Positions 21,077 to 36,000 of a DNA stretch of 64,000 bases are shown here, piece by piece; positions within the stretch are counted from its first letter, which is position 1; each line of letters begins with the position of its first letter. The DNA is from Brachypterus glaber (Eukaryota > Arthropoda > Insecta > Coleoptera > Kateretidae): positions 15,486,089-15,550,088 of the forward strand of contig OY294054.1 in assembly GCA_958510825.1 (NCBI GenBank), given 5' to 3'. Both the position numbers and the translations under genes were made by a program. Under the pieces are notes generated by a model, which made no database searches, was not told the DNA's origin, and saw only the letters and a program-made list of their open reading frames with translations.

Positions 21077-24000
21077 GTGAGTTTGGTTCCTTTTTCTTTA
21101 TTATTTATTGTTTACATTTATTTTGCACACGTGCGTTTACTCTACGTCATAGATCACAGTAGAAAAGAAGACAAAGTACTGGGTTCATTTTAACCGCACA
21201 AATTGTAAATTTTTACCTTTTTTCGGTGATTTTACGCAGTTTTTCTAAAATTAACACATAATTTAAGACTATTTTGTTTGCTGTGTTCATTTTTACATGC
21301 TAAATGACTAAACTTTATGAAACTTTCAAATATAAAATGTAATATTTTAATTCTGCGCTCCCACCAAAATTTTAAATAGTTACACAAAATTTGCAATTTT
21401 GGTGAAAGCGCCAATGAGAGAATATTTATTAATGAAATTATTTTACATTTTGTCTATATTTAGGGGTTCGTAAGACATTTTTTAGGGACCCCCACCCCTC
21501 TACCTCAGATGATTTACCTTTAGTAATATTTTTTTTAATCTAAACGCATATCTTTGGAAGATTTAAACAATTAAAATATAACTCAGTTCCTGAAGAACTA
21601 CTTGCATCAACGATGGTTTAACAGCAGCAGAATTTTTAATTTAAACTCAGTTTAGCCGAGATATTCCAAGTTTAAAAATTAGTGCAAGTGACCCTTAAAA
21701 GAACAAATCACTTTAAAATTCTTATTCGAATGTTTTCGCAATAACTGTGGATCGTTTTACTCTAGAGACTTAAATTTTGGTACACTGAAAAAAAATGGTT
21801 GGGTTTGGACTTTTCTTGTACGTATCGATTAAAATCTCATATCGGCCTGGCGTTTCTCTGCGAATAAAAAGCAGTCCAAACCAAGATTTCTTCGTTACTT
21901 TCTTTTATTGTTGTTTTTTCTTTTTGTCGTTGTTTTTTTGTAGTCAACTACTTCGCATGGCAATATTAGGAATACTTAAAAAAAAAATAAAAAAATACCT
22001 TCTTGCTTCTTTATCAAGTGTAACACAATATGGGCCAAGGAAGTGCATGCTTGTGCCTACATTACGTTCTTGCCCTGCAATAGTCGATGCTTCCCAGCTT
22101 GCGACAATCAGCAAAATTTTACAAGTTCTTATAGTGGAAAAGCACGAAACACGAACTGCGTTGTTGTATACGCCATTACCAACTGGAAACAGATACATCA
22201 TATTTACAGGCATCTTTTCGATATACTGGCAGTGCCATCTATGACACAGAGGACAAAGTAACAAGTTTAAGAGGGGTGACAATATTAGGAACATGACAAT
22301 AATTGCCTCACCCACCTTATGTGGTATACATAATTAATATTATTATGGCAACTAAATATAGTAACATTTTCGACTGTTGTACATAATGTATAACATTTAT
22401 ATTATGTGGAGCAAATCCCCAAAAAGCTTTTCAATGTATTTATACATAATAAATTTGTTATACTGTACATTTTATACATTTCAAATACTGCCTTTCTGGT
22501 AAAAAGAGAACTATTTGCAAATGACAATAAATTAATAACTAACTACACTGTTGCTAAAAATTAATTTATGAATTATGTATTACAACTTTTAAAATAAAAT
22601 TTATCAAAAAAATATTTTTAAAGATACGAAATATCTCTTTAATTATATTGCGTTTTCTCTAGATATTCTTTCCAAAATATGATTCTTTTGAACCGCTTGA
22701 GCGCGCAGATTATTTTTTATAATGTGCTACACAATGGCGCCCCCTATAACTTTTTTCTTTATGACTAGATTTTTTTACATTCAAGTTCAAGTTCTTCGTC
22801 TCGTAGAACTTATTTGGATTTTTTCTTATAATTTCATATTGATCTGATACTCCTTTCTTGCGTTATGGTGCGCATAATAAACGTGACACGCGGACGGACA
22901 GACAGATAAAAAAGACTGTATACAAACATTTTTGATAAAGGGTAATTTTTGACTATTTTGGAAACCATCCTATAATATTCTTCTAGCCCCTCGTGCTATA
23001 AATGGTACACGCAGAAAATTTGATATAAACAAGTTTAATTAAAAAAAATTAAACAATATGTTTCAAGTTTAATAAGTTCAAATCAAAGTAAAAAAATTAA
23101 ACAATATGTTTCAAGTTTAATAAGCATAAACTTGCTTAAAATAAATTATTATAGGTACACAGATAAAAATCACGCAATCACACAATAAGTTATGTAAAAT
23201 TTCACAAAACGTATGTGATTTTTACAGAATATGTTCTGTAAAATTTTTATTCACATATATATTTACAGAATATGTTCTGTAAAATTTTATTTCACATGAA
23301 TTTTTACAGAATATCTTCTGTAAAATTTTATTTCACATAACTTATTATGAAATTATACAGAATATGGCCTGGAAAACTCACATAACGTTGACAATATTCT
23401 TATATATATTTTTATCAGTCTAGGTTATGTATTTATATTATTTTTTAGTATTTTAAATTCTCCGTATAAATATCTACTTGCCATCTTTCATTCAAGTTTC
23501 TTTACAACTCAATATAAATTTTTTTATTATTTACACCAAGCAATTTTACTTGATTCAAGTTTAATATTATTAATAATATTCTTCTAGCCCCTCGTGCTAT
23601 AAATGGTACACGCAGAAAATTTGATATAAACAAGTTTAATTAAAAAAAATTAAACAATATGTTTCAAGTTTAATAAGTTCAAATCAAAGTAAAAAAATTA
23701 AACAATATGTTTCAAGTTTAATAAGCATAAACTTGCTTAAAATAAATTATTATAGGTACACAGATAAAAATCACGCAATCACACAATAAGTTATGTAAAA
23801 TTTCACAAAACGTATGTGATTTTTACAGAATATGTTCTGTAAAATTTTTATTCACATATATATTTACAGAATATGTTCTGTAAAATTTTATTTCACATGA
23901 ATTTTTACAGAATATCTTCTGTAAAATTTTATTTCACATAACTTATTATGAAATTATACAGAATATGGCCTGGAAAACTCACATAACGTTGACAATATTC

Positions 24001-27000
24001 TTATATATATTTTTATCAGTCTAGGTTATGTATTTATATTATTTTTTAGTATTTTAAATTCTCCGTATAAATATCTACTTGCCATCTTTCATTCAAGTTT
24101 CTTTACAACTCAATATAAATTTTTTTATTATTTACACCAAGCAATTTTACTTGATTCAAGTTTTAACCACTTTTTGTCTAAGAGAGATACGTATTCAACT
24201 TTAATCAAGCAGAACAGTTGATTTAAGTACTTAACATGCTTGCGAGTATATAATCTTTTGAGCTATTTGATCTAAATAATATTTACTTGTTTTCAGTAAT
24301 CTTTCTCTTTGTGTATAATAATAAAAAATATTTACTTTTATTTCAAATTATTTGAAATTTATTTACTTTCTTTTCGTTTAGGAAAAAGTCCTCTCCCTTA
24401 TCCGAGACAGACATATTTTTATTTAATATTTCCCTTTATTTTTGGACAAGACGTATCTTTTTCATTTATCAGTTTATATCAGGTAGGAAAATTTGGTGAG
24501 TTGTGCAGGGTTCGACCCCCGGGACCCGGCGAGTTATACGGCTCCCTCGGGGGGCCGTCCGGGGATCGCATATTTCCCTGTCTGTACACGGCGCCTCCCT
24601 TAGGGCCACCCACCCCCGGGGGACGGTCAATGGGCTACAAACAGGATGGACATTGCCATACATACACCGACCAGTCAAAACGGTTCGAATTTCATAAATT
24701 AATTTCAACTTTAAAGGACATTTATACATTTATACCAGGTGTCACAAAATTTATCAAGCAAACTGTTTTAACACTCATTACACTGAACCAAAAGTGCACG
24801 TAACATTAATTATAATTACAATTATTTTGAGCCGGTGAATATTGTTACACAGAAAGTTTCATTCATCTCGTATGTGACTTAGCGTTGACTGCGGTACGAG
24901 ACATATATGGCTCGTAAACCATAGGTCTGTTGATAAGCCTTCCAAGCGATGAAGGTCGTCAGTACACGACAACTGCAATATTTTAAAAACTATTTATTAA
25001 TTTTTGGTTATATTTGACAACTTAAGGGCAGGGTTTTCTCCAGCGAGATACGACGCTTCTGCGCCAAAAAAACTTGCTCTGTGAAATTGACATTAAACCT
25101 ATTGCGGGGAATACGTCTCTCCGCAATGCGGTGGAGGGAGAAAACTAGGGGCTTTTTACACCCAGGATATTATTGTTACCATTATTTTAATGTAAGCTAA
25201 TTACGAGTGTTTATATCGAGGGATTCATAACATAGGGGCGTATCTTCAGTGTTTTTAAAATTGATGAAGTCCTCGATATCAATTGCACGATTGTAAAAAT
25301 TACCACTCGGTTTTCTTACCACTCGTAAAATGTTTTTTACTACCATGAATTTTTTTACTGTGTATCTTAGATATTCGAAAATTTTAATTTTTAGTGCTAT
25401 CAGTGTAATTTGTACTTGTGTAGTATTCCGTTGTCATTTTTACCAGTGTAAGAACAGACCTGATTCCCAAACGTACATTATGCATAAGGCCGTAGAAAAT
25501 TAATTCTCCAGGGAAATCCTGGAATTCTATCCCTGAGGATTTTCCACTGATGGTGGCTCTTGCGCTCCTTAATATACAGAGTGTTTAATTATGTAAGGCC
25601 ATTTCAAAAAGCTAAAATTAAAGTTTTTTATGTTTATCGACCAACAGTCTTAGTTATTGTTCTCTTCATTCGCATAAAGTTGGTACACTGAAAAATAGGT
25701 ACTTTCTATAAAGGGTTATTTTTACAAGAAAAATAAATTTACAAAAATTACACTAAAAACCTGAGTGTAAAATTTTACACTCGCTTTACTGGTACGTATT
25801 TCATTATAAAATTTACCATATAGACTGTATTTCCCAGTGTTGTGCACTAAATTTGTTTCAATAACATATATTAATGTACCTTTGCACTAGTTAGTGAACT
25901 GTAATATTTTAAAAAGTATTAATTAATTTGCCAACTGTTGAGAGCAGGGTTTGCTCCAGCGAGCAGTGACGCTTCTGTGCCGTACATATCAAAGCAGCTT
26001 GCTTTGTGGAACTGATGTAAACCTGTTGCGGGGATACGTCTTAATGCAAGAAAGTGGAGAAAGAAAACTAGAAGCAGCTTTCATTTTAACCAATATTTTA
26101 TGGTACGCTATGCACTGATAAAAAGGATTTATTTGGATATGGCCAATTAAATTATTTAAATTATTTGGTTGTGAATAACAAATTTTATTTGAGTCAAATA
26201 AATATTTAGTTCATGTAAGCAAATATTTTAATTTTAAAATAATTTATTAATGGGAACAAAATAGTTTATTTGAAAGAAATAAAATTTATTTGTCACAACC
26301 AAATAATTCACTTGGCCATATCCAACCAGATATTTTTTTGACACAAATAAACTGTTGTTGGTGTGAATAAATAAAATAAATATCATTCACACGAGGGTAA
26401 AAATTAACACTCGGTTTTTTGCCACCAAGCCATTTTTTACCGTGTAGCCAAAATTATTTATTATTTTTTATTTTAAATGTAACCTTTTATTGGAAAATCC
26501 GTCGATATAGTGTTCAAATTCGATAAAATGCATATTATCGAGTGTCAACCTTATTAAAAATACATGAATGTTAAATATACCATTAAAAAGCCTATTCAAT
26601 TGCTTCATAATGACAAACATGATAAAAATTAAATTTAAAAGTTATTTCAATTATATCAAGCCTTTTAATCAATTTACATGTATAATAATATACAAAGGTA
26701 TATTTTTTGATAAAACGTCTTAATCTTAAATTTAAAGGGAAAATTTAAAAATAAGTAAATTATCTATAAAACAGTAAAAAATTCGGTTTAAATAATATGA
26801 ATTTTATAATTTAGTCTTATCATTTTACCCTCGTTTTTTACAGTGTACCAATTTAATATTTTTTTAATGTTTTATGAATTATAAGATAGGTATATTTAAC
26901 AAAAAAACTAAAAAAACTACACCAGGAACAGTCATTGTAAAATTTACATAAAAAACATGGCGTTTGTTCGCAAAATTTTGTAATTATTACAAAAATATGT

Positions 27001-30000
27001 CTTTTTGCAAATGATTTATTGTAAATTTTACAAAATCTTGTAAAACAAATTATAAAAATATGTATTCTTTTATCACTGGTTTGTTCTAAATATTACAAAA
27101 TTGCACCCATCGGCATGTGGTATCATACGAACAGCAGGTCCCGTGATCAGAAGAATTAATTACAATAAATAGTTTGTATTTTGTAAATTTACAATAAAAA
27201 AATCATATAATTTACAAACACTTTTTCCTAGTGTACCTGTGATATAAGTAAACTTGCCCCACCATAGTAGGGGGAGGTTATAAAGGCACTGGCCCAAATT
27301 ACCCTGCCTGGTGGGTTATTTGGGTATCTTATTAAGTTAGCCCCTCGAAAATTCAGTTATGAGCCATAAAGTAGAAAATAAGCACAGACACAGAGACACA
27401 TATACTATGTGTGTGTGTGTGTATGTTTCTGTATTTATTTTTAACGTTTATGACTCATAGCTGGGTACTCGCCGGGATATGCTTATTAGTAAACCATAAT
27501 AAAATAAATCTATAGGGTGATGATCTGGATCCATAAAAAACGTTTTTAAAACAAATAAATGAATTTTTCTCATAAAATTAGGATAAAAAATACAAGAAAA
27601 ATATCAAAATTTAATGAACTTCTTTTTGTCCTAGTTTTATATCCGTTTTTTTTTAGGAAGTCATCTCGGTCATCTGAGAGTGTGTCTTTTCCATTATTAA
27701 ATGCAAATTTTTATAAGAATACTAAGAAAACGGTCGAAATCCAAAATTTATTTACTTTATTTTGAAATATGGCAGCCGAGTGTCACTGTAGCCCAAGGCC
27801 ATTAATTAATGTTTAGTGGATATTCGCAATCATTGTGGGTTCGAAGCGACACGACAGAATCAATTTCTTAATCTGTTTGTGTAAATACAAAATGTACACA
27901 ATAATATTTACGTGGCAAAGGTCAAAAATAAAGATCTGGATATAGATTTTATAAATGATCCATTATTAGTATTTTGCAGTTAAGATAAGTACCGCTGTTA
28001 ACAAAAGAATACTTCCCCACAATCAGATCGTTATCGTATACAATACAGTAACAAAGCTAGACGATACAATGTTTAATGGAGCTCTCTATAACTAGAATTA
28101 TGAAACAAAAGACGTCTACCCTATCTCTATCTCATTTGTGCTACACTTTCCAGCCAACCAAATAAATACTGTATTTGTTTTTCATACAACAAATACAGTA
28201 TTTATTTGGTTGGCCGGAAAGTGTAGCACTGAGCGGCACGAACGAACATAGCTAATGTGAATCTGTAGAATAAGATAATTCTACTAAAATTTAGATGGCG
28301 CCAGTAATTTCTTTAATAAAAATAATAGTTACACTTTTCGCCCGGCCAAGTAAATATTGTATTTGTTCAACAAAGAACAAATACAGAATTTGTTTGGTTG
28401 GGTAGAAGTGGGAGTGTATGTATGTCTTCTATCCTTTTTGGGTAGAACTTTTGTCCCTGTCTAATCTAACGGGAGAAATCGCCATTGGTATCTAAACTTT
28501 TAAAAAAATCGAAAAAAGCTGAAAGAAAATTCCGATTTCCAATTTTCAAGTTAAAATATTAATTAAAAATGTTACAATATTATTTAAAAACTTGTAATGT
28601 AACGTTTAAGTATTACGTATCGCAAAATGTACCAAAATTCATACACTTCATACCTCGGTTCTTGCGTTATTTAAGGCTGTAGAGATTTAATATTTTGGCT
28701 ACCCCCCTAACACACCCCCTATTAGGGGGCTACTCCCCTAACACACCCCTTATTAGGGGGAGTAGCCAAAATATTAAATCTCCATAATCTATAATAACGC
28801 GAGAACCGGGGTATGAAGTGTATGAATTTTGGTACAATTTGCGTTACGTAATACTTGAACGTTACCTTACAAGTTTTTAAATAATACTGTAACATTGGTA
28901 ATTAATATTTTAACTTGAAAATTGGAAATCGGAATTTTCTTTCAGCTTTTTTCGATTTTTTTAAAAGTTGAATCCCCTCATAACTTTTTTGTTTTTAAGG
29001 GGATTACTTTCAAAAACAATAGGGATCTTCCCCTCGTAAAACTTGATTTTTCCTAAAAATTTTAAGTAGATCGGATTATTCGTTCTTGAGTTATCGTGTT
29101 CACAAAAATCCTGACATCAGACAGACGGACGGACAGACAGACGGACATTTGAAAAAAAAGTTGCTTAATTTTTTATGAGACAAATGTTTATTCAAATTTT
29201 TTTTGTCTAGGACGATTTTTGATTTTTTTTGATAATTCGAAACTATATTATTCTAGCGCAGGAGCTGTGAATAATATAATAAGGTCAATTTTAGCAATTT
29301 TTTGAGCTTATGTCAAAATCCTTGGGTGATGAGCCAATTCTGACCTCGGATTCGGATTCGGATTCAGCAGAAAAAATAAATGTGTGCCTGTGTAATCAGT
29401 AATATTTACAATAGAATATAGTTAAATTTAAACTAACTTTTTACTGTGTATTCACATGTGTATGCGAATGAGAGTATGTTGAGACGACGAAACTAAGCTA
29501 GGAACAAAAAGTCTGATTAGTTAAACTCTCCTGAGTATACCTTGGGAGTTAAGTTTGTTTCTAGGATGAAGAAAAAAAGCACATTAACAAAAATGTCGTC
29601 CTTTTTTAAATTCATCTACGTACCTCCACTTTCTTTATTTATCCTTATTAAATCAATTCTACTTTCCATCTTTTATGTCACATATCGAGGGTCAAAGTAA
29701 AAAAAAACTTAGCAGTGGAAATTACTATAATGGAAGGGGGCGGATTTATTTCACTTTAAGGGGGGGGGGGCATCCATAGGGAAAAAAATGCGCTTTCGCC
29801 AAAAATATAATTTTGAAGATATTTCTATGCTAATGTATCTCGCTAATCCGCCCATGCTGGAAACAAGCTGGGTTACTGGATTTTTGTGAATTTAATTCTT
29901 TAACTGTAAAATTTACGTGTAAAATTTTCACACTAGCAGTAAATATTACAGTGGAATGCGTGTAAACTCATGATAATCCTAATATCTCTACACTAAAAAA

Positions 30001-33000
30001 ATAAATATGTAAATTTACATGCAGAGTCGTAGGTAACGTGTTGCCATGCAGGTACAATTCAAATTTACAAAATTTGACATGTAATTTTACAATATTATAT
30101 GAATATTACGTATAATTATTCATATAATATCGTGAAATTACATATAAAATTGTAAAATTACAGTAAAATATCGTAAATTTTACATGTGTCTGCGTGGAAT
30201 TACATTTATCTGCCGAATCACTGATAAGGGAATATACTTAAAATACGTAACGCACCCAGGGGAAGGAGGGGTCGTATTATTTTAGACAAATAAAAATTTA
30301 TTATTTCACCCATTTTTAGGGGACCTTTGCTGCTATACCCAGATTTTTATGGATGCGTTAGCGACCTCTCAACTAAAGCGTCGTAAGGCAGGATGCGTGA
30401 AAGTGAGAGCCACAATAACGCATAGTAAAAAATCGACCTATAGTGTTACGTGTTTATAGTATTTTAAATATGACCCCGTAGGGGTCACCCCAAACTTACA
30501 TATTTATTTTTTACACTATATAGACAAAAACGTTGTTTCATCTTTGTATTAGTATTAACCTGGTACTGTATTTATATTTGTAAATGACGATTGTTTTAGT
30601 TTTCTTACACTTTTAAACAAAACAAGAAAAAAACGGGATAAAGGTAAAAAGGGAAAAGTTTTTTTTATTCAAACAATATGCTCAATTCCCTTAGGCCGGT
30701 TCTGTGTGTAAAAGTTCACCCCAATTCTTTTTTCAAATATGGTTTACTGTAACGTTATCAGATAAAGTTTATGGTTAATTTTAGGTAGTGTACATACCTA
30801 TATTTTATTATAATAATAAACACATAATATTAATAACACTAATCAACACTCAAAAATTTGCCGAAACCATTTTAGTTGCATCTGCCTATACTTGATGAGC
30901 TGATTTCGGAACTTTTCTCCGTTTTTATCGATCAGCTCGTTTTTTTTTAAGATATAGCGCACAGTGGTTATTTGCCTATAGTTGTAGTAAAAAAAAAGGT
31001 TTTAATTAATTCTTAATCAGTTACAAATGGATAGGAAGTTATGATCCTATACAAATGTACTTTAATTTTTGTTAAAAACACTATAGTTCTAAAGTCACGT
31101 ACTTTAACTTTTAAGGACGCACATGAAATGTTGCGTGTTTTTAACAAAAATTAAAGTACAATCGTATAAGATAATAACTTCCGATTTCCTATCCATTTGT
31201 AACTGAATATTCAGTTTACTTTTTTACTGTACTTGCAACAAGTATCTAACACAAGTATTACGAATACTTCATATTAGAATATTTTTTCTTTGTGTTTGCC
31301 GATGTTTTTGCTCCCCAACTCCACTGATTTTTAAGAGGTGCCTTTTAGTCTAAGAGCTGGTGACCATTTTTATTTCATCATTTTCTCCCAGCTGTATTTT
31401 ATATATGTTTTAAAGTACATTCAAATTAAGCTATTTGTCAATCGCTAGGTCCTAGGTCGGGTACCTTTGGGTGCTAGAAGCTCCAAAGAGGTGGTGAAAT
31501 GGGGTATACGAACAATAGATTTTTAACTCACCAAGTCAAATACATTACGTAACGTAATGTAATTACATTTATTACATTTAGATTAGTCTATTTTCACAGT
31601 TTTACACAGTAAAGGGGTAAAAAACGACTTAAAAAAGTTCATTTGACATATGACAACACTAAAAAGTCGAAATAATTTTCATTTAATCAAAATTTCATAT
31701 CATAAATTCTCATTTTTTAAATTGAGTATTACAGATGTCAAAGACACTTTTTAAAGAATGTTATTACCCTTTGGTCCCAACATTATTGTGTATAACTATG
31801 AAAATAGCTTAATCTGAATGTAATAAATGTACTAAATGTATATGACTAGGCAAGTTAAAAATAGATTTATTGGTAGCTCATTGCCACAGCTTTTGGAGCT
31901 TCTTGAACCCAAAGGAACCGGATCCGAAGCCTAGCAATTTGGACATAATTTGAATGTACTTTAAGACATATATAAAATACAGCCGGGAGAAAATAATGAA
32001 ATAAAAATGGTCACCTCTCCTCTCCGACTATTTACTAAGTTCCAATTCCAATTCCAATTTGTGTTTTTGGCCTTTTCTACTGATAATTGGCCAGCTCAAA
32101 TTATTTACTAATAAACTCTTTTATGTCCCGATAATAATGGGACACTCTTTACAATGAGTCGAACAGTAAATTTTTGTATACACAGCGTTGAAAATGATAG
32201 AATGTAATGGAATGAATATCTGGTGGCATTGAAACTGGCAACATCAGAGAAACCCCGTGGGATAGAGTGGCACGATTTCCCGAGGGAATGCATTAATTTT
32301 CTACCGCCTTGCGCATAATGTACTCTAGGGAATCCTTGTTCGAGCTTCGGGTTTGCAATTCCCTGGAGAACCTCTATGTCATAACTTAGTCTTCTTTCTT
32401 TCTTGTTTGCTAGCAAAATTTTACATATTATAACGTAATATTTTTAATGTATTAACGCTATTTTCCAAACTAAAACCCTTTCTCTTCCGCAACAAAGTCT
32501 AATCCTTGTTTTCGAAAATTACACTACACTACAAAGATTGTAGTAAGAACACTAGTTTACAAGGTTTTTAGTCACCAACAGCATATCGACATGATTTGAA
32601 CAGTTTTTAGGGTAATTTAACGTAACGAATCTGAATGTAAAAAATATATATCGCGACAGTTTTAATAATTTTGGTTTTGTAATTTCTGAGAGGACATAAC
32701 TTAGACTTTCTTTCTTGTTTACTGAATATTTAGTTCCAACTGGATAGGAAGTTATGATCCTATACAATTGTACTTTAATTTTTTTTAAAAACACTAAAGT
32801 TCTAAAGTCACGTACTTTAATATTTAAGGACGGACATGAAATGTTGCGTGTTTTTAACAAAAATTAAAGTACAATTGTATAGGATAATAACTTCCGATTT
32901 CCTATCCATTTGTAACTGAATATTCAGTTTACTTTTTACAGCGTAGCAAAATTTTACATATTATAACTTAATATTTTTAATGTATTAACGCTATTTTCCA

Positions 33001-36000
33001 AACTTAAACCTTTTCCCTCCCACAACAAAGTCCTATAGTTATTTTCGAAAATTACACTACACAACAAAGATTGTAGTAATAACACCAGTTTACAAGGTTT
33101 TGGAAAATCGACATGAGCTTGGTAGTTTTTTAGGGTAATTTGACGTACTGAAACTAAATCTAAAAAAATATTTTTTGTTGTATCATAATATATTTTCCTT
33201 GAATTTATTTCATATGGTAAGAATTGTTTGGTTAGTCGCAATATCTAAACTACAGGTGTTAAATTATTTGTTTTGCAATCTAATATTATTAAGGTCCCTG
33301 CATGATAAGAATAAATAAATATTTCTTATTTAAATTATTGTTTCAAATATACAGCATGATTTTTAAATAGCTACACTTCTTTTAACCCTTTGACACTCAA
33401 TTTTTAGTTTGGTCACTGACGATCCCAAAGTGATTTTTTTCTTGCTATTTAACAGATATTTTACATAGAAAACAAAAAAAGTGGGACATATATGACCCAT
33501 TAGGTATCTTAGTCGGAATATATATGTCCAACTAGGTATAGTATAACATAATCGTTATTTTGAAATAAAAATGTTATTTATAAAAATCCGATTTTTATTT
33601 AATAACTTGAGCAGGAGCCCTTTAAGCTATAGCAACGAGGTTTTGTGATCTAGGCTTTTAACCTATAACCCTGTAGTATTTGCATGCAGTTATTTTAACC
33701 AGGCGTGTCCGAAATGAGGGGCCTTACCACATTTTTGCCTCAAACTTTTTCCTGCCTATTTTTTTTTTGTGGATAACCCCTTAAAATCCTGTATATCGCA
33801 TATATGCGATATATATATTTTTAACATAAACAATGTCTGTTTATTTAAAAATCAGCAGATTTCAGCAATTTCTGGGGCGGATCGTCAAAGAAAATAATTT
33901 AGCAACACTGCCAATTTTCATTAAATATGTTTGTTTATTTTATTTTAAAATAAACTGAAATAATAATCAGTATACTAAAAACACGACAATATTAACTAGC
34001 GGGTTAAGTTTGTTTTTTAAGAGGAAAGCTAATATTTAAGGCCGTTTTCAATGGTGGCGCATTCGGCAATTTTGTAAATGATTTTTTTGTCCCCCTTAAA
34101 AGAAGTTGGGGTTTTAGACTTGTCTTATCACCAGACACAGGTTCATGCAACGTCAAGTTTCAAATTTCAATCTTTTTGGGAAGGAAAAAAAACTTTTGTA
34201 AGGACAGACAGACAGGCAGACAGATATAGTCGCTGCCAGAGTTATGAGATTTTTTTTTAACAGTGATTATTTTTATCTGGCGCGTGTCAAACTGTTCGTC
34301 CAATCGGGACGTTGCATAATTTTAGACTCATTTAAACTAATGTATTTTTATCCAGTCCACGTGGACTGATCTAGCCAGTTAACGTTTGACCCTATCCAAT
34401 CATATTTCACAAAAAATTTATCCACACCCACAAGGCATTTGTAGCAATAAATATTTAATGGACCGGCTTTAATTTGTTTTATTTGTGTTCTGTGCATTGA
34501 GCTATATAAGATAAATGCGTATTTAATATAATAAAGTTTAATTACGTCCCTGTCTCACATTAATCTGTTTTTAATGTAAACATTCTACTATAAATGTGAA
34601 AAGTTTAAAATTACCTATACTATCCTTCTTAGCGGAAACGCAGTAATTCGAGAGTAAAGGAAGCCACAGAAATATCGACTGTATTAATCTCGACTTACTG
34701 CGTTTTTGCTAAGCAGGATACACTGTAAAAAGTTAATATGTAATATATGATTGTGAATGTAAATGCGATTCAATGCAGATACATGTAAAAATTATTGAAT
34801 CACATTTACATGCAGAATCATGAGTAGTAAATTGTATTATAAATTCTAATAATTAAAGTATGTAATATTTTAATGTTGAATTTACCAGGTTAGGTAGATT
34901 TCGAGATTTTGGTGAATTTACAACAAAATTTTTTCAGTACCTTTAAAAATAAAAATCTACTAGTCCTGGATTTTTTTATTATATTTTTATATCAATTTTC
35001 AAAATAATATGTGGACAAAACAAAGTGGGACACACTGGATAAGCTAAACACCTCGCTAAATACTTGCTAAAAACTTTTTTTGTACGAATTCAAGGCTTTC
35101 CCGTATTTTTAATAATTTTAAACGGGAAAGTAATAAAAAAGATCCAAGTTGAAATACGACATTAAACGTCAGTTACCTACGGTTTTAAATTATGAAAAAG
35201 ATTCCCAATGGAATAGAATCATAATAAATTCAGGGACTGTTTTTGAAAATTAATATTTTAGCCGCAAATTTAACGTGTCCAACTAGTTTAAATTAAATCG
35301 GCATAATGACCGGCATCGGACTACTACAACACTTTACACTTAACTTGTCTGTTGCAGATTTTCAGCTCTTCAAAACTTACACTATACATTGTATACTGCC
35401 GTGCTAAGCACAGAAGTGGTAACTTGTATTTTGGCCATATTGAGATATTAACAGTTTTTAATTTTCAATGTTCTCAGTCACTAAAAATTATATTCCAAGT
35501 TAAAAAAAATTCAAATTTGATTTCAATCAGAAAGATAAAAGGTTAAATTAGTTGTTAATGTAATATACCCGGTGTATTTGAAATAGCGTAGGAAATTTTA
35601 ACAGATGATTCTACATCATAAAATATGACAAAAAGTTCCTATAACATATGTCTAAAAATGCGTCAAAAGGGAGCTACGCCCCTTTGAAAGTGGCTAAAAA
35701 AAATCTGTTTTTATTTAATAACTCAGGAACCCTTTGAGATATATCAACGAGGTTTTGCACGTCAACTAATCCTACCAAGGCCCGTTTTTATGTGTTATTT
35801 TCATGTACTTATTTCAACCAGGGGTGAGCGAAACGGGGGAGGCTTATCAGTTTTTTGTCCCAAACTTTTTTCTGTGTAACTTTTTTGCAATTTTATTTTT
35901 GAAATATGATTCCTCAGGTCAAAATACATAAAAAAGGTACTCTTGTTGTAATACTGTAGGATTAACCGTTTTCGAGAAAAATTCATTTGAAGGTTAAATT

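Noticed and set aside
21795..22315. 149-codon plus and 123-codon minus frames over 21.8-22.3 kb
   Set aside because: Both strands are open over the same DNA, with poly-Phe/Lys segments from A/T runs, no domain, no splice context and no codon-level support.
22973..24164. CRISPR-like or LTR array
   Set aside because: Hairpins with regular spacing occur inside a eukaryotic intronic tandem duplication. There are no uniform repeats with unique spacers and no cas genes, and the two 601-bp units abut, so they are not LTRs around a coding body.
24309..24803. 164-codon plus frame across the GC-rich island
   Set aside because: The open part is due to the low stop frequency of the GC-rich segment; it is open in other frames too, and no motif is recognisable.
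32108..32416. 102-codon minus frame
   Set aside because: Part of it is homologous at DNA level to 25470-25560 on the other strand, so it is a dispersed repeat without recognised protein motifs.
32552..33241. Two minus-strand frames of 102 and 95 codons
   Set aside because: They lie in the two copies of the 533-bp duplication and the MITE between; their similarity is explained by DNA duplication.
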